From Salegentibacter agarivorans (lineage in GTDB: Bacteria > Bacteroidota > Bacteroidia > Flavobacteriales > Flavobacteriaceae): a stretch of 60,088 bases of DNA. Positions 1-10,392 of this stretch are shown here, piece by piece; positions within the stretch are counted from its first letter, which is position 1, and the number at the start of each line of letters is the position of its first letter. The notes below the pieces were generated by a model, which ran no database searches, had not been told where the DNA came from, and saw only the letters and a list, made by a program, of their open reading frames with translations. The DNA lies in contig NZ_FOOH01000025.1 of NCBI RefSeq assembly GCF_900113135.1, positions 1 to 60,088 on the forward strand, read 5' to 3'. The translations under genes and the position numbers were made by a program.

Positions 1-268
1 TGTTCTCCAGAAGAGCCTGTTCTATCTTACGAGAGGAATACATATTGCGCAGGTACGCATAGATGATCACCTTAAGAAGCATCCGGGGATGGTAACTGGA
101 AGTACCACCTCCTTTGTAACTTCGCTCCAGGTCAGCGATGTCGATTTGATCAATAATCGTATTGACGATTCTAACGGGATGATTTACAGGAACCAAATCA
201 TCATAACTGGGAGGTAAAAGACTTAACTGCGACTGGTTATAGGTCTTAAATACAACTTTAGCTTTCAT
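1..268 (-). CDS. IS1182-family transposase, N-terminal part (cut by window edge)
   Basis: Reading the minus strand from the ATG at 268-266 gives about 89 residues beginning MKAKVVFKTYNQSQL, with the run LLPPSYDDLVPVNHPVR and later YHPRMLLKVIIYAYLRNMYSSRKIEQAL. This is the typical start of IS1182-family (DUF772-type) transposases. The reading frame is open to the window edge, so the catalytic DDE part lies outside. The start codon is clear: it sits about 40 bp inside the hairpin that probably marks the end of the element. Family assignment is from recognised motifs; whether the copy is intact cannot be seen. Confidence 0.85.
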   Translation of the reverse strand, partial: MKAKVVFKTYNQSQLSLLPPSYDDLVPVNHPVRIVNTIIDQIDIADLERSYKGGGTSSYHPRMLLKVIIYAYLRNMYSSRKIEQALLEN

Positions 269-309
269 TACATGAAAATAATAAAAACCTCAAAATAATC
301 CAACAAGAA

Positions 310-331
310 AGGCTGCCTTTTCAGACAGCCT
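310..331. repeat. Inverted repeat, likely terminal end of the IS1182 element
   Basis: AGGCTG (310-315) and CAGCCT (326-331) form a 6-bp stem just upstream of the transposase start. IS1182 elements carry terminal inverted repeats in this position, so this is the likely right end of the element. It could equally act as a terminator that isolates the transposase from outside transcription. The opposite end and the target duplication are outside the window. Confidence 0.5.
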
Positions 332-416
332 CATTTTTATGTTTATTTTATAAGAACTTTCTTGGCGAAACCAGCAGGTTTACTATATTTTTAGCTCTAT
401 ACAGAAACAGTCCAAA

Positions 417-1085
417 TTGAATTCTATACTTAAAACATATTTTTTATTAATCACAGCAATTCTATTTTGCCAATGGAATTGGAGTGCGATTTATGCCCAG
501 GAACAAATGAAACAAAAAGATACTTTAAAGTTTGAAAATAAAATTGTACCCGATGAAATTTGGAGGGAAACTTATGTAGCACTTTCTCACTACCCCGAGC
601 TAAGAGATACCCCAATTGAATTCAAATTTAAAAAGAAGATTCAGAAATCTTTTATGCAAGCGCAGCCCAAAGTTTCGGGATTATTAAAGAATAAAAAGAA
701 TCGATCTTACTTTGTAATGATAAGCGAACACATTAAAATTGAAGATGAAGTCTTTGATGTAAAAAATGTTCCGTCAGAAGTTCTTATTGGCTGGATTGGC
801 CACGAGCTGGGGCACATTATGGATTATCGTGAACGTAGTGCAGCGAATATGGTATGGTTTGGAATTAAATACCTTACTTCAAAAAGATATATTCAGGAAG
901 CTGAAAGAGCCGCAGATACCTATGCAGTAAACCACGGACTTGGAAAATATATTATAGCCACTAAAGATTTTATTTTAAACCACACCCACCTTGCTGATGC
1001 CTATAAGGCAAGAATCAAAAAACTTTACCTCTCACAGGAAGAAATTATGGCTTTAATTGATGAAATTGACGAAGACGACGATTAG
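417..1085 (+). CDS. Secreted HExxH metallopeptidase-like protein
   Basis: A 222-residue protein. Residues 1-28 look like a signal peptide (hydrophobic LLITAILF then a cut near AQE). Around residue 128 is HELGH, a zincin HExxH site, in the context WIGHELGHIMDY; the later segment EAERAADTYAV resembles the third zinc-ligand glutamate helix (ExxAD) of M48/gluzincin-like peptidases. No family name can be given beyond putative Zn peptidase. The start is a TTG at 417: no ATG gives a full signal peptide. The 3' end overlaps the end of the convergent GH3-like gene by 4 bp, so the two genes share a termination region. Confidence 0.7.
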   Translation: MNSILKTYFLLITAILFCQWNWSAIYAQEQMKQKDTLKFENKIVPDEIWRETYVALSHYPELRDTPIEFKFKKKIQKSFMQAQPKVSGLLKNKKNRSYFVMISEHIKIEDEVFDVKNVPSEVLIGWIGHELGHIMDYRERSAANMVWFGIKYLTSKRYIQEAERAADTYAVNHGLGKYIIATKDFILNHTHLADAYKARIKKLYLSQEEIMALIDEIDEDDD

Positions 1086-2608
1086 GCTTTTTGTTCTTTT
1101 ACAAACTTTTCCCACTTTGCAAATTTCTCCTCGTCCATAACTTTTTCCATTTTCACCTGCCCGCCTTTTTTCTTATTAGCGGCATTCCATTCAGGGAACA
1201 TATCGGGATGTACTTTAGTTACTTTCACGCCTTTTAAAGCTTTAGAACGCGCAACTTTATAATTCTTATTAGCATTTTTCAGCGATTCATCTAAAGCCTC
1301 TTTAAGTTTTTCTTCTGGAGTATCGCCTTCGGTTCCCAAATACCAGTGGTGATGAAACTCACCATCAATTCTTACCGCAGACAGGGTGAACTCAGGAATT
1401 TTAATATCAAATTTATCTTCGAGTTCCTGTACGGCATCATTCATTTTATTTACTGAAAGTTGAGAACCAACCACATTTAAAAAGAATTTTGTTCTCCCGG
1501 TGATGCGAATTTCTTTACGTTTAACATCGGTAAATTTAATAGTATCCCCAATTAAATATCTCCAGGCACCAGAAACGGTACTGATAAGCAGTACGTAATC
1601 TTTTTCTTCTTCAACTTCATCTAAAGAAATTACCGGGGCATCTCCAACAATAGAACCATCCTGGTTAATATATTCAGCCTTAAAAGGAACAAATTCAAAA
1701 TAAATTCCGTTATCCAGAATAAGTTTCATAGCATTGGTATCAGGTCTTGCCTGTACTGCCAAAAATCCTTCGGAAGCCAAATATGTATCAATAACCGTAA
1801 TTGGGTGGCCCAATAAAGCATTAAAACTCTTTTCGTAAGGCTCAAATGCAACTCCGCCAGAAGCGTAAACTCTTAGGTTTGGCCAGATATCATGAATGTT
1901 ATCAAGATTATTATATTCAATAACCTTTTTCATCATAAGTTCTAACCAGGAGGGGATTCCACTTAGGGCTCCAATATCCCAGTTCTTAGCGTTTTCGGCA
2001 ATACGTTGAACTCGCTCATCCCATTCTTCGATTTTTGAAATTTCTTCCCCGGGTTTATAATAACCGCGAAACCAAAAAGGAATATTACTTGCGCTAATTC
2101 CGCTAATTTCACCTTCTTTATGGTCTCCTTCTTTCTCCAAATCGGTAGAGCTTCCCAGCATCATAATCTCCTTTTCAAAGAAATCTGGCGGAAGATCAAA
2201 ATTACTTAGCGCACTAACCTGTTTGATTCCTGCTTTTCTAATAGACTCCAGCATTTCATCGGTAACCGGGATTCGCTTACTGCTTGTTCCGGTAGTACCC
2301 GAACTCACTGCAAAATATGGAGGTCTTCCCGGCCAGGTTACGTCTTTTTCACCATCGTGTAATTTATGCCACCATTCCTTCTCCAATTTGTTATAATCAA
2401 AATAAGGCACCTTTTCAGCAAAGGTTTTTTGAATATCATCAGATTTTAAAATTGATTCAAAATCGTAATGTTTTCCAAACTGGGTGTCTTTAGCTTTTTT
2501 AAGCAGTTTTGTAAGTACCTCTTTTTGGGCTTCTTCTGCTTCCGGTTCAGAAACAATAGTATCACGAAGATCTATAAGACTTTTTATTAAGGAACCTACT
2601 ATGGGCAT
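1082..2608 (-). CDS. GH3 auxin-responsive-promoter family protein (acyl-adenylating amido synthetase-like)
   Basis: 508 residues. The adenylate-forming P-loop-like motif SSGTTGTSSKRIPVT (about residues 103-117) and the C-terminal part with SGAWRYLIGDTIKF and RTKFFLNVVGSQLS are hallmarks of the GH3 family, which in plants conjugates amino acids to acyl acids through an acyl adenylate. Bacteroidota carry one such gene with unknown substrate. Length is close to the 500-550 usual for bacterial members. The predicted protein is cytoplasmic. Start at the ATG at 2608 is supported by the family-typical N-terminus (MPIVGSLIKSLIDLR). No operon partner is apparent: the neighbour upstream is on the same strand but 107 bp away. 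Confidence 0.85.
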   Translation of the reverse strand: MPIVGSLIKSLIDLRDTIVSEPEAEEAQKEVLTKLLKKAKDTQFGKHYDFESILKSDDIQKTFAEKVPYFDYNKLEKEWWHKLHDGEKDVTWPGRPPYFAVSSGTTGTSSKRIPVTDEMLESIRKAGIKQVSALSNFDLPPDFFEKEIMMLGSSTDLEKEGDHKEGEISGISASNIPFWFRGYYKPGEEISKIEEWDERVQRIAENAKNWDIGALSGIPSWLELMMKKVIEYNNLDNIHDIWPNLRVYASGGVAFEPYEKSFNALLGHPITVIDTYLASEGFLAVQARPDTNAMKLILDNGIYFEFVPFKAEYINQDGSIVGDAPVISLDEVEEEKDYVLLISTVSGAWRYLIGDTIKFTDVKRKEIRITGRTKFFLNVVGSQLSVNKMNDAVQELEDKFDIKIPEFTLSAVRIDGEFHHHWYLGTEGDTPEEKLKEALDESLKNANKNYKVARSKALKGVKVTKVHPDMFPEWNAANKKKGGQVKMEKVMDEEKFAKWEKFVKEQKA

Positions 2609-2715
2609 AATCTTGATTTTTAATGGTGGTTGTTTTCAAAAAATGAAGATAAAAAAAACCAAAATCAACACTATTAATGTCTTGACAATTATCAATAATT
2701 TAACCTTTCAAAATA

Positions 2716-4275
2716 CTAAGAATTCTGTAAACTCTCCACGCATTTTTCGGCACATCTCTCCCCGTCTATTGCTGCAGAAATTATTCCGCCGGCGTAACCG
2801 GCGCCTTCCCCGCAGGGGTAAAGCCCCCTTATTTGTACATGCTCAAAACTATAAGGATCTCTCGGGATTCTTACCGGGGAGGAAGTCCTGGATTCTGGCG
2901 CGTGAACTACGGCTTCATTGGTTAAAAAACCTCGCATACTTTTGTTGAATTCTTTAAAACCTTCCTGTAAAGTTTTATGAATAAAATCTGGGAAAACTTC
3001 ACTTAAATCGGTTGAAGTAATGCCGGGTTTATAAGAAGTCACCGGCAAATTTGTAGAAATTTTCCCTTGAGTAAAATCTACTAAGCGTTGAGCCGGCACT
3101 TTTTGGGTGCTTCCGCCTTCTAACCAGGCTTTTTGTTCTATTTGCTTCTGGAATTCCATTGCTGCCAGGGGATTCTTTTCGGCATTTTTAAAATCTGATA
3201 ATCTCAATTCTATAACAATACCCGAATTTGCGGTTGGTTGATCGCGTTTACTGGGAGACCAACCGTTGGTAACTACTTCACCGGGTGCGGTAGCGCAGGG
3301 AGCTATAATTCCGCCGGGGCACATACAAAAGGAGTACATTCCTCTACCTCCTATTTGTTTTACGATGCTATATGGTGAAGGTGGAAGAAATTCTCCCCTG
3401 GAATCACATTTATACTGAATTTTATCTATTAATTCCTGTGGGTGTTCTACCCTAACGCCAAGCGCAAAGGCTTTGGCTTCAATTTTTATATTTTTTCTAT
3501 GTAAAAGTTCAAAAATATCCCTGGCCGAATGTCCTGTGGCAAGGATAACTTTTTTAGAATTAATTGTTTCACCTTTTAAGGTTTTAATTCCGGTAACTTT
3601 ATTATTCGCTACCAGAATATCGGTCACCCGGGTTTCAAAAAGAACTTCTCCGCCACAATTAATAATTAGTTCCCTAATATCTGCTATTATCGCCGGAAGT
3701 TTATTCGTGCCAATATGCGGGTGTGCCTCTACCATAATCTCTGGGGTAGCGCCAAAACCTACAAGTAATTTCAAAATTCTATCTACATCACCCCGTTTTT
3801 TAGATCGGGTGTATAATTTGCCATCGCTATAAGTACCGGCACCACCTTCACCAAAACAGTAATTAGAATCTTCATTTACAATATGCTCAATATTTAAAGC
3901 TTTTAGATCGCGCCTACGGGTTCTAACATCCTTTCCACGTTCAATAATAATAGGTTTAAATCCTAATTCAATACATCGCAAGGCCGCAAACAGGCCTGCG
4001 GGACCAGCACCAACAATTATAATTTCCTCTTTGTTTGCTACATTCTGGTAATCTGGGAGATAAATTTTATCTTCTGTAAATGCTTCTTTTACATAAACAT
4101 CAACTTTTAAATTGATCTTTATGGCCTTTTGCCGGGCATCTATAGATCGCTTTAAGATATTTACAAAAGTAATGTCTTTTAGAGCTATGCCTCCGTGGCG
4201 GGAAACCGCTTGCGTAAGTTTATGCTGATTTGCAGCCTCTTCTGGGCTTACTCTTATTTGGTACTGGTACTTCAT
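2716..4275 (-). CDS. NAD(P)/FAD-dependent oxidoreductase (large flavoprotein)
   Basis: 519 residues. After an N-terminal alpha/beta region (1-80) comes the dinucleotide-binding signature IIVGAGPAGLFAALRCIELG (about 87-106) followed by IIERG. Conserved blocks include CFGEGGAGTYSDGKLYTR, ILATGHSARDIFELL, MCPGGIIAPCATAPGEVVTNG and a C-terminal YPCGEGAGYAGGIISAAIDG. This architecture matches the widespread FAD-dependent protein family annotated only as uncharacterised flavoprotein; the substrate is unknown. It lies on the same strand as the GH3 gene with a 107-bp gap. The start ATG at 4275 gives the conserved MKYQYQIRVSPEEA beginning. Confidence 0.85.
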   Translation of the reverse strand: MKYQYQIRVSPEEAANQHKLTQAVSRHGGIALKDITFVNILKRSIDARQKAIKINLKVDVYVKEAFTEDKIYLPDYQNVANKEEIIIVGAGPAGLFAALRCIELGFKPIIIERGKDVRTRRRDLKALNIEHIVNEDSNYCFGEGGAGTYSDGKLYTRSKKRGDVDRILKLLVGFGATPEIMVEAHPHIGTNKLPAIIADIRELIINCGGEVLFETRVTDILVANNKVTGIKTLKGETINSKKVILATGHSARDIFELLHRKNIKIEAKAFALGVRVEHPQELIDKIQYKCDSRGEFLPPSPYSIVKQIGGRGMYSFCMCPGGIIAPCATAPGEVVTNGWSPSKRDQPTANSGIVIELRLSDFKNAEKNPLAAMEFQKQIEQKAWLEGGSTQKVPAQRLVDFTQGKISTNLPVTSYKPGITSTDLSEVFPDFIHKTLQEGFKEFNKSMRGFLTNEAVVHAPESRTSSPVRIPRDPYSFEHVQIRGLYPCGEGAGYAGGIISAAIDGERCAEKCVESLQNS

Positions 4276-4445
4276 TTTTTAAAATCTATCACAAAAATAT
4301 ACTTTTCAAATTTGTTGATTTAAAATTATAAAACCAGCCTGTTGTTAAAAGCCCATTACCACCAAATTAATTTAGGACGTTTTAAAATATTGACTTATTT
4401 TGGACAACCTTAAAAAACCCTAATCTATTATAAACAATTACCAGA

Positions 4446-5018
4446 ATGAATTCTACAGCACGCTACCCTATGGTTTCCTATGATGAAGCCTCTCCTGAAG
4501 TTCAGGAAATTTATGATGATACCAAGAAAACTCTTCAACTTCCCTTTGTTTTAAACTGGTTTAAATGCCAGGGCACCAATGCTACTTTATTAAAAGGTAA
4601 CTGGAGTAAATTAAAGAATACTTTAATGGAAGGAGAAGTTCCAAATGTGCTTAAACAACTTATTATCTACAATGTATCTAAAGAACGGGGTTGCAATTAT
4701 TGCTCGCATGCTCACGGGATTTTCGCTGATAGTATGAGCGCTATGATCTCTGAAGATGAAGGTTTTAAAGCTACAGAAAATATAGATTCTCCTTCTATGC
4801 CGGCCAGTTTTAAAACTGCCGTTAAAATTGTAACTAATGCGGCGCTAAATCATAGCGAAGTTTCAGATGAAGATTTTGAGGAACTGGAAAAAGCAGGTTT
4901 TTCTCAAAAGGAAATCCAGGAATTAATGGCCCAGGCCGATTTAGTAAATATGTTGAATACTATTGCTGATGTATCAGGGATTAAAATAGACAACGAATTG
5001 CTGGAAACTCCGGAATAA
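4446..5018 (+). CDS. Carboxymuconolactone decarboxylase (AhpD-like) family protein
   Basis: 190 residues. The motif CNYCSHAHG (about residues 79-87) is the CxxC...H active site of AhpD-like proteins, thiol-disulfide reductases or hydroperoxidases. The helical layout (NVLKQLIIYNVSKERG before the motif, ALNHSEVSDEDFEELEKAG after it) fits the CMD fold. It probably acts in the cytoplasm in peroxide or thiol stress; the true substrate cannot be told. It ends 11 bp before the GAF/HisKA gene and could be cotranscribed with that gene and the response regulator. Confidence 0.85.
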   Translation: MNSTARYPMVSYDEASPEVQEIYDDTKKTLQLPFVLNWFKCQGTNATLLKGNWSKLKNTLMEGEVPNVLKQLIIYNVSKERGCNYCSHAHGIFADSMSAMISEDEGFKATENIDSPSMPASFKTAVKIVTNAALNHSEVSDEDFEELEKAGFSQKEIQELMAQADLVNMLNTIADVSGIKIDNELLETPE

Positions 5019-5029
5019 GTCCGAAGATT

Positions 5030-5896
5030 ATGGAATCCCTACAAGACAGAACTTCCCGGGTTTATAGAATTACCTATGAAACTTTTTCTAAATTCAGCAA
5101 CAATTTAAATCGTTGTAAGAGTTTGGAGGAAGTTTCGCAGGTTTCAGTGCGTTTTTTAAAATATCTGCTTAATTTTCATCTTTTTAGAATTAGTATAAAC
5201 CAGGCGGGGTCTTACCTGGTCTATTGCCAGTGTAATTCGCAAGGTGAATTTGAACTTATTTCAAAAGAAAATTTACTTTCGCACGAATTGCAGATTCTAG
5301 AAAATAATATTCCGGTTAAAACTGAAGAAATTCCGTCTCAATTGAGTGAAAAAATTGATTCTACTGCTTTAGAGTCTCCATCTTTATGGTGTTGGAGCTT
5401 TAAAAAAATGGATGTAGATTTTACTGTTTCATTAATATCAGATAAGAATAAAGCTTTTGATGTTGGCGATATTGAAATGCTGAAATTAATAAGTGATAGT
5501 TTCCAGGCTAAGTTTCAGGAAATTTATTTGAAAGAAGAGCTTTATCATAAAAATCAGTCTCTATTACAGGCATTAGACGTCATTAAAAATCAGAATAAAA
5601 AGATCAATCAAATTGTAGAAAATCAAAAACAAACTATTGCCGAACGAACTAAAGAAGTGGTTGAAAAAAATGAGAAATTATTGCATATTTCAGCTTTAAA
5701 TGCTCATAATGTGAGAGAACCTTTATCGAGAATTCAGGGTATAGTACAACTTTTTGAAGTTTTTGATGATAAAACCTGCAGGGAAGAACTCGTACCAAAA
5801 CTTAAACAATCATCAGAAGAAATGGATAAGGTTTTAAGAGAAGTTATTGAAATGGCATCTTCGGAATTAACCCAGCTAAAAGCAAAAAAGTTATGA
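5030..5896 (+). CDS. GAF/coiled-coil/HisKA protein lacking a kinase ATPase domain
   Basis: 288 residues. Residues 1-165 look like a GAF-type sensor domain, 165-215 form a coiled coil (LYHKNQSLLQALDVIKNQNKKI), and about 222-270 hold a histidine-kinase dimerisation helix with H-box-like LNAHNVREPLSRIQGI. The protein then ends after 18 more residues, without the N, G1 and G2 boxes of a HATPase_c domain. It cannot phosphorylate itself in the usual way. It may be an acceptor or scaffold, or a phosphatase for the response regulator whose start codon overlaps its stop (ATGA, 5893-5896). Cytoplasmic, no membrane segment. Confidence 0.7.
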   Translation: MESLQDRTSRVYRITYETFSKFSNNLNRCKSLEEVSQVSVRFLKYLLNFHLFRISINQAGSYLVYCQCNSQGEFELISKENLLSHELQILENNIPVKTEEIPSQLSEKIDSTALESPSLWCWSFKKMDVDFTVSLISDKNKAFDVGDIEMLKLISDSFQAKFQEIYLKEELYHKNQSLLQALDVIKNQNKKINQIVENQKQTIAERTKEVVEKNEKLLHISALNAHNVREPLSRIQGIVQLFEVFDDKTCREELVPKLKQSSEEMDKVLREVIEMASSELTQLKAKKL

Positions 5897-6261
5897 GCAC
5901 CATTATCCTGGTAGACGACCAGCCCATAGCCAATTTTATTACCCGAAAACTCCTGGAAATAGAAGGTTACGATAAAGATGTTGTGGATTTCACCAATCCC
6001 GAAGAAGCCTTGGTTTACCTGGAAGAACGGCAAAACACGCTTATATTTTTAGACCTAAATATGCCCGAAATGAATGGTTGGGAGTTTCTTGATTTATTAA
6101 AATCTAAAGGCCATGAACATAGAATAATTATTCTTACCTCCAGCACCAGTGCTGTAGACCGTAATAAAGCGAAAGAATACCCTGCGGTTATAGAATTTAT
6201 AGAAAAGCCTTTAAACAAAAATAAGTTTGCCCGTCTCCAACCGATTTTGAAACAATCGTGA
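5893..6261 (+). CDS. Single-domain response regulator (CheY-like receiver)
   Basis: 122 residues, a lone receiver domain. Visible are the acidic pair VDDQP (residues 7-11), the phospho-acceptor Asp in LIFLDLNMPEMNGWEFLD (near residue 53), the switch Thr/Ser in IIILTSSTS and the Lys in IEKPLN (near residue 105). There is no output domain, so it must signal through another protein. Translationally coupled (4-bp overlap) to the HisKA-only protein upstream, its obvious partner. Confidence 0.9.
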   Translation: MSTIILVDDQPIANFITRKLLEIEGYDKDVVDFTNPEEALVYLEERQNTLIFLDLNMPEMNGWEFLDLLKSKGHEHRIIILTSSTSAVDRNKAKEYPAVIEFIEKPLNKNKFARLQPILKQS

Positions 6262-6306
6262 ACTGAAGAGGCATTCATTTCCTAAACCATCCCGATTATT
6301 GAGTAA

Positions 6307-6543
6307 ATGAGTTTAAAACCAAACCACAAAGCACTTTTAGAACTTGCACACGCTAAAATGCATTTTGGAAAATACAAAGGCTATTATTTAAGCGACATTC
6401 CCGAATATTATTTGGTTTGGTATCGCCAAAAAGGTTTCCCAGAAGGCAAACTTGGCCAGCAAATGAGTGAGGTGTTTGAACTTAAACTCAATGGGATGGA
6501 ACAATTACTTAGAGATATAAGAAGAAAGTTTCCAAAACCCTGA
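6307..6543 (+). CDS. DUF3820 family small protein
   Basis: 78 residues containing MHFGKYKGYYLSDIPEYYLVWYRQKGFP, the core signature of the DUF3820 family (named for a putative quorum-sensing-regulated virulence factor in other bacteria). No enzymatic motif is visible and the function is unknown. Short cytoplasmic protein. It starts 45 bp after the response regulator and may be read from the same transcript; pyrG follows after 122 bp with its own leader. Confidence 0.8.
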   Translation: MSLKPNHKALLELAHAKMHFGKYKGYYLSDIPEYYLVWYRQKGFPEGKLGQQMSEVFELKLNGMEQLLRDIRRKFPKP

Positions 6544-6623
6544 GTATTCTTCAGTCTAAAACAGAGTTTTAACTTTAAAAATATTAGGTTTAAAATTAAC
6601 GGCTTTTCTATTCTTCTTTGTAA

Positions 6624-8306
<1,683 letters not shown>

Positions 8307-8352
8307 AAGTGGCCGACTTATTGACCAAAAGCAAGTTATAGTTTAGAAAAGC

Positions 8353-10218
8353 ATGGAAGAAAAGAAATTTGATGTTCAGTCCTTAATTGGATTTATACTT
8401 ATTGGTGGAATTTTACTTTGGATGTTGTATACCAACAGCCCCTCTGAAGCAGAAGTAGAACCACAGCAAGAAACCGAACAGGTTGAAGTACCCGGCAATA
8501 CCGATGCTAACCAACCTCCACCACAACAAAATCAAACTCCTGGAGCCGATTCTACTGCGCTTGCCCAGGCTCGCGAACGTTTGGGCGCTTTTGGCTATTC
8601 GGCAAGTCTTCCATCGGCTACAGAAAATACGACCACCATTTCCAATGATGTTTTAGAACTTAAAATTGACAATAAAGGTGGATATATTTCAGAAGCAAGA
8701 TTAACCAATTATAAAACCTTCGATTCTATTCCGGTTTATTTAATTAAAGACGGAAATGCTTCTTTCAACATTAATTTTACCACCACAGACGGCAGAACTT
8801 TAGACACTGAAAATCTTTATTTTGAACCCGAAGTAACCCAAAATGGAGATAACCAGATTATCTCAATGAAGTTGAAAGTTTCAGAAAACGAATTCCTTGA
8901 ATATCGTTATGTACTGAAACCAGGTGAATATATGCTGGATTTTAGTATTAGATCTCAGGGCCTAAATAATGTATTTAACAGCTCCAGAGATATTAATATG
9001 AACTGGCAGCTAAAAGGTTACCGCCACGCGAAAAGTATTTCTTATGAAAATAGGTACACCGACCTTATTTATGAATACGATGAGGGTGATGATGATTACT
9101 TAGGAAGCGGTGATTTTGAAGAACAGGAAGACGAGAATATTACTTATGTTGCTTATAAACAGCATTTCTTTACCTCTATATTATTGACCGACACTCCTTT
9201 TAGCCGAGGTAAATTCACTTCTCGAAACCTTGTTGAAGACGAAGAAATAGATACGGTTTATACTAAAGATTTTGCTGCACAGTTGCCTTTAGAATTAAAT
9301 GGTGGCGAGCTTAATTATAATATGAACTGGTACTACGGACCAACAGACTATAAGATTTTAAACGATTACGACCGTAACCTTGATGAAGTTGTACCATTAG
9401 GTTGGGGTATTTTTGGGTGGATCAATAAATATGTATTTATCCCGTTCTTCGCATTTTTAAGCGGAGTACTACCAAGCTACGGTATCGCGATTATTGTAAT
9501 GACCATTGTAGTGAGAATTGTTCTTTCTCCGGTTACTTACAAATCTTATCTATCCCAAGCTAAAATGAAGGTTTTAAGACCTGAAATTAACGAGCTTAAT
9601 GAGAAGTATAAGGATAATGCAATGAAAAAGCAGCAGGAAACTATGAAGCTGTATAGCAAAGCAGGAGCCAGCCCAATGAGTGGTTGTTTACCCGCTTTAA
9701 TGCAAATTCCGGTTTTCTATGCCCTATTCCAGTTCTTCCCAAGTGCTTTCCAGTTAAGACAGAAAGGATTTTTATGGGCAGACGATTTATCAAGTTATGA
9801 TACTATAGCCGAGTTACCTTTCAACATTCCATTTTATGGAGATCACGTGAGTTTATTCCCAATTTTAGCATCTATCGCAATCTTTATTTATATGATGATG
9901 ACGACGGGACAAAGTATGCAGCAAGCCCAGCAACCGGGAATGCCTAATATGAAATTTATTATGTACCTGTCTCCGCTAATGATGTTGTTCTTCTTTAACA
10001 ACTATGCGAGTGGACTTTCATTATACTACTTCACTTCTAACCTAATTACCATTGGTATTATGTTGGTGATTAAATATGTGATTATTGATGAAGATAAAAT
10101 TCACGCGAAGATCCAGGAGAACAAGAAAAAGCCTAAAAAGCAGAATAAGTTCACCAGGAAAATGCAGGAAATGATGGAGCAGGCAGAACAGCAAAAAAAT
10201 CAACAGAAGAAAAAATAA
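8353..10218 (+). CDS. yidC: Membrane protein insertase YidC
   Basis: 621 residues. Inserts inner-membrane proteins alone or with SecYEG. An N-terminal anchor (about 13-27, IGFILIGGILLWMLY) is followed by a low-complexity P/Q/E linker, a large periplasmic beta domain (90-340), and the conserved 60KD_IMP core from about 355 with the hallmark RIVLSPVTYKSYLSQAKM, MSGCLPALMQIPVFYALFQFF and LYYFTSNL. The C-terminus is rich in lysine and glutamine (KKKPKKQNKFTRK), as expected for ribosome contact. A strong terminator follows at 10240. Confidence 0.97.
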   Translation: MEEKKFDVQSLIGFILIGGILLWMLYTNSPSEAEVEPQQETEQVEVPGNTDANQPPPQQNQTPGADSTALAQARERLGAFGYSASLPSATENTTTISNDVLELKIDNKGGYISEARLTNYKTFDSIPVYLIKDGNASFNINFTTTDGRTLDTENLYFEPEVTQNGDNQIISMKLKVSENEFLEYRYVLKPGEYMLDFSIRSQGLNNVFNSSRDINMNWQLKGYRHAKSISYENRYTDLIYEYDEGDDDYLGSGDFEEQEDENITYVAYKQHFFTSILLTDTPFSRGKFTSRNLVEDEEIDTVYTKDFAAQLPLELNGGELNYNMNWYYGPTDYKILNDYDRNLDEVVPLGWGIFGWINKYVFIPFFAFLSGVLPSYGIAIIVMTIVVRIVLSPVTYKSYLSQAKMKVLRPEINELNEKYKDNAMKKQQETMKLYSKAGASPMSGCLPALMQIPVFYALFQFFPSAFQLRQKGFLWADDLSSYDTIAELPFNIPFYGDHVSLFPILASIAIFIYMMMTTGQSMQQAQQPGMPNMKFIMYLSPLMMLFFFNNYASGLSLYYFTSNLITIGIMLVIKYVIIDEDKIHAKIQENKKKPKKQNKFTRKMQEMMEQAEQQKNQQKKK

Positions 10219-10239
10219 CCGAATAAAAGCTTATACATA

Positions 10240-10277
10240 AAAAAGCCGGTTTAAAATATCTTAAACCGGCTTTTTTC
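10240..10277 (+). terminator. Rho-independent terminator after yidC
   Basis: The stem AAGCCGGTTTAA / TTAAACCGGCTT with a short ATATC-type loop is followed by a run of six T. It ends the pyrG-yidC unit. Flanking A and T runs make it work in both directions, so it may also serve pcm on the other strand. Confidence 0.9.
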
Positions 10278-10280
10278 TTA

Positions 10281-10363
10281 CGTCATCCTGAACTTGTTTC
10301 AGTATCTATTAGGTTGGAAAAAATTAAATCATTTTAGATCCTGAAATGAATTCAGGATGACGA
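10281..10363. repeat. Dispersed flavobacterial inverted repeat (CGTCATCCTGAA type)
   Basis: CGTCATCCTGAACTTGTTTC at the left is matched by an inverted copy (ATTCAGGATGACG) at the right, about 83 bp in all. This hairpin, with its TCAGGATCT-like inner arms, recurs in intergenic regions of many Flavobacteriaceae genomes (from general knowledge; copy number here cannot be counted). Probably a REP/MITE-like palindrome between convergent genes. Confidence 0.7.
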
Positions 10364-10392
10364 TAAATTGAAAAGCTTTTTAAAAACTGCTA

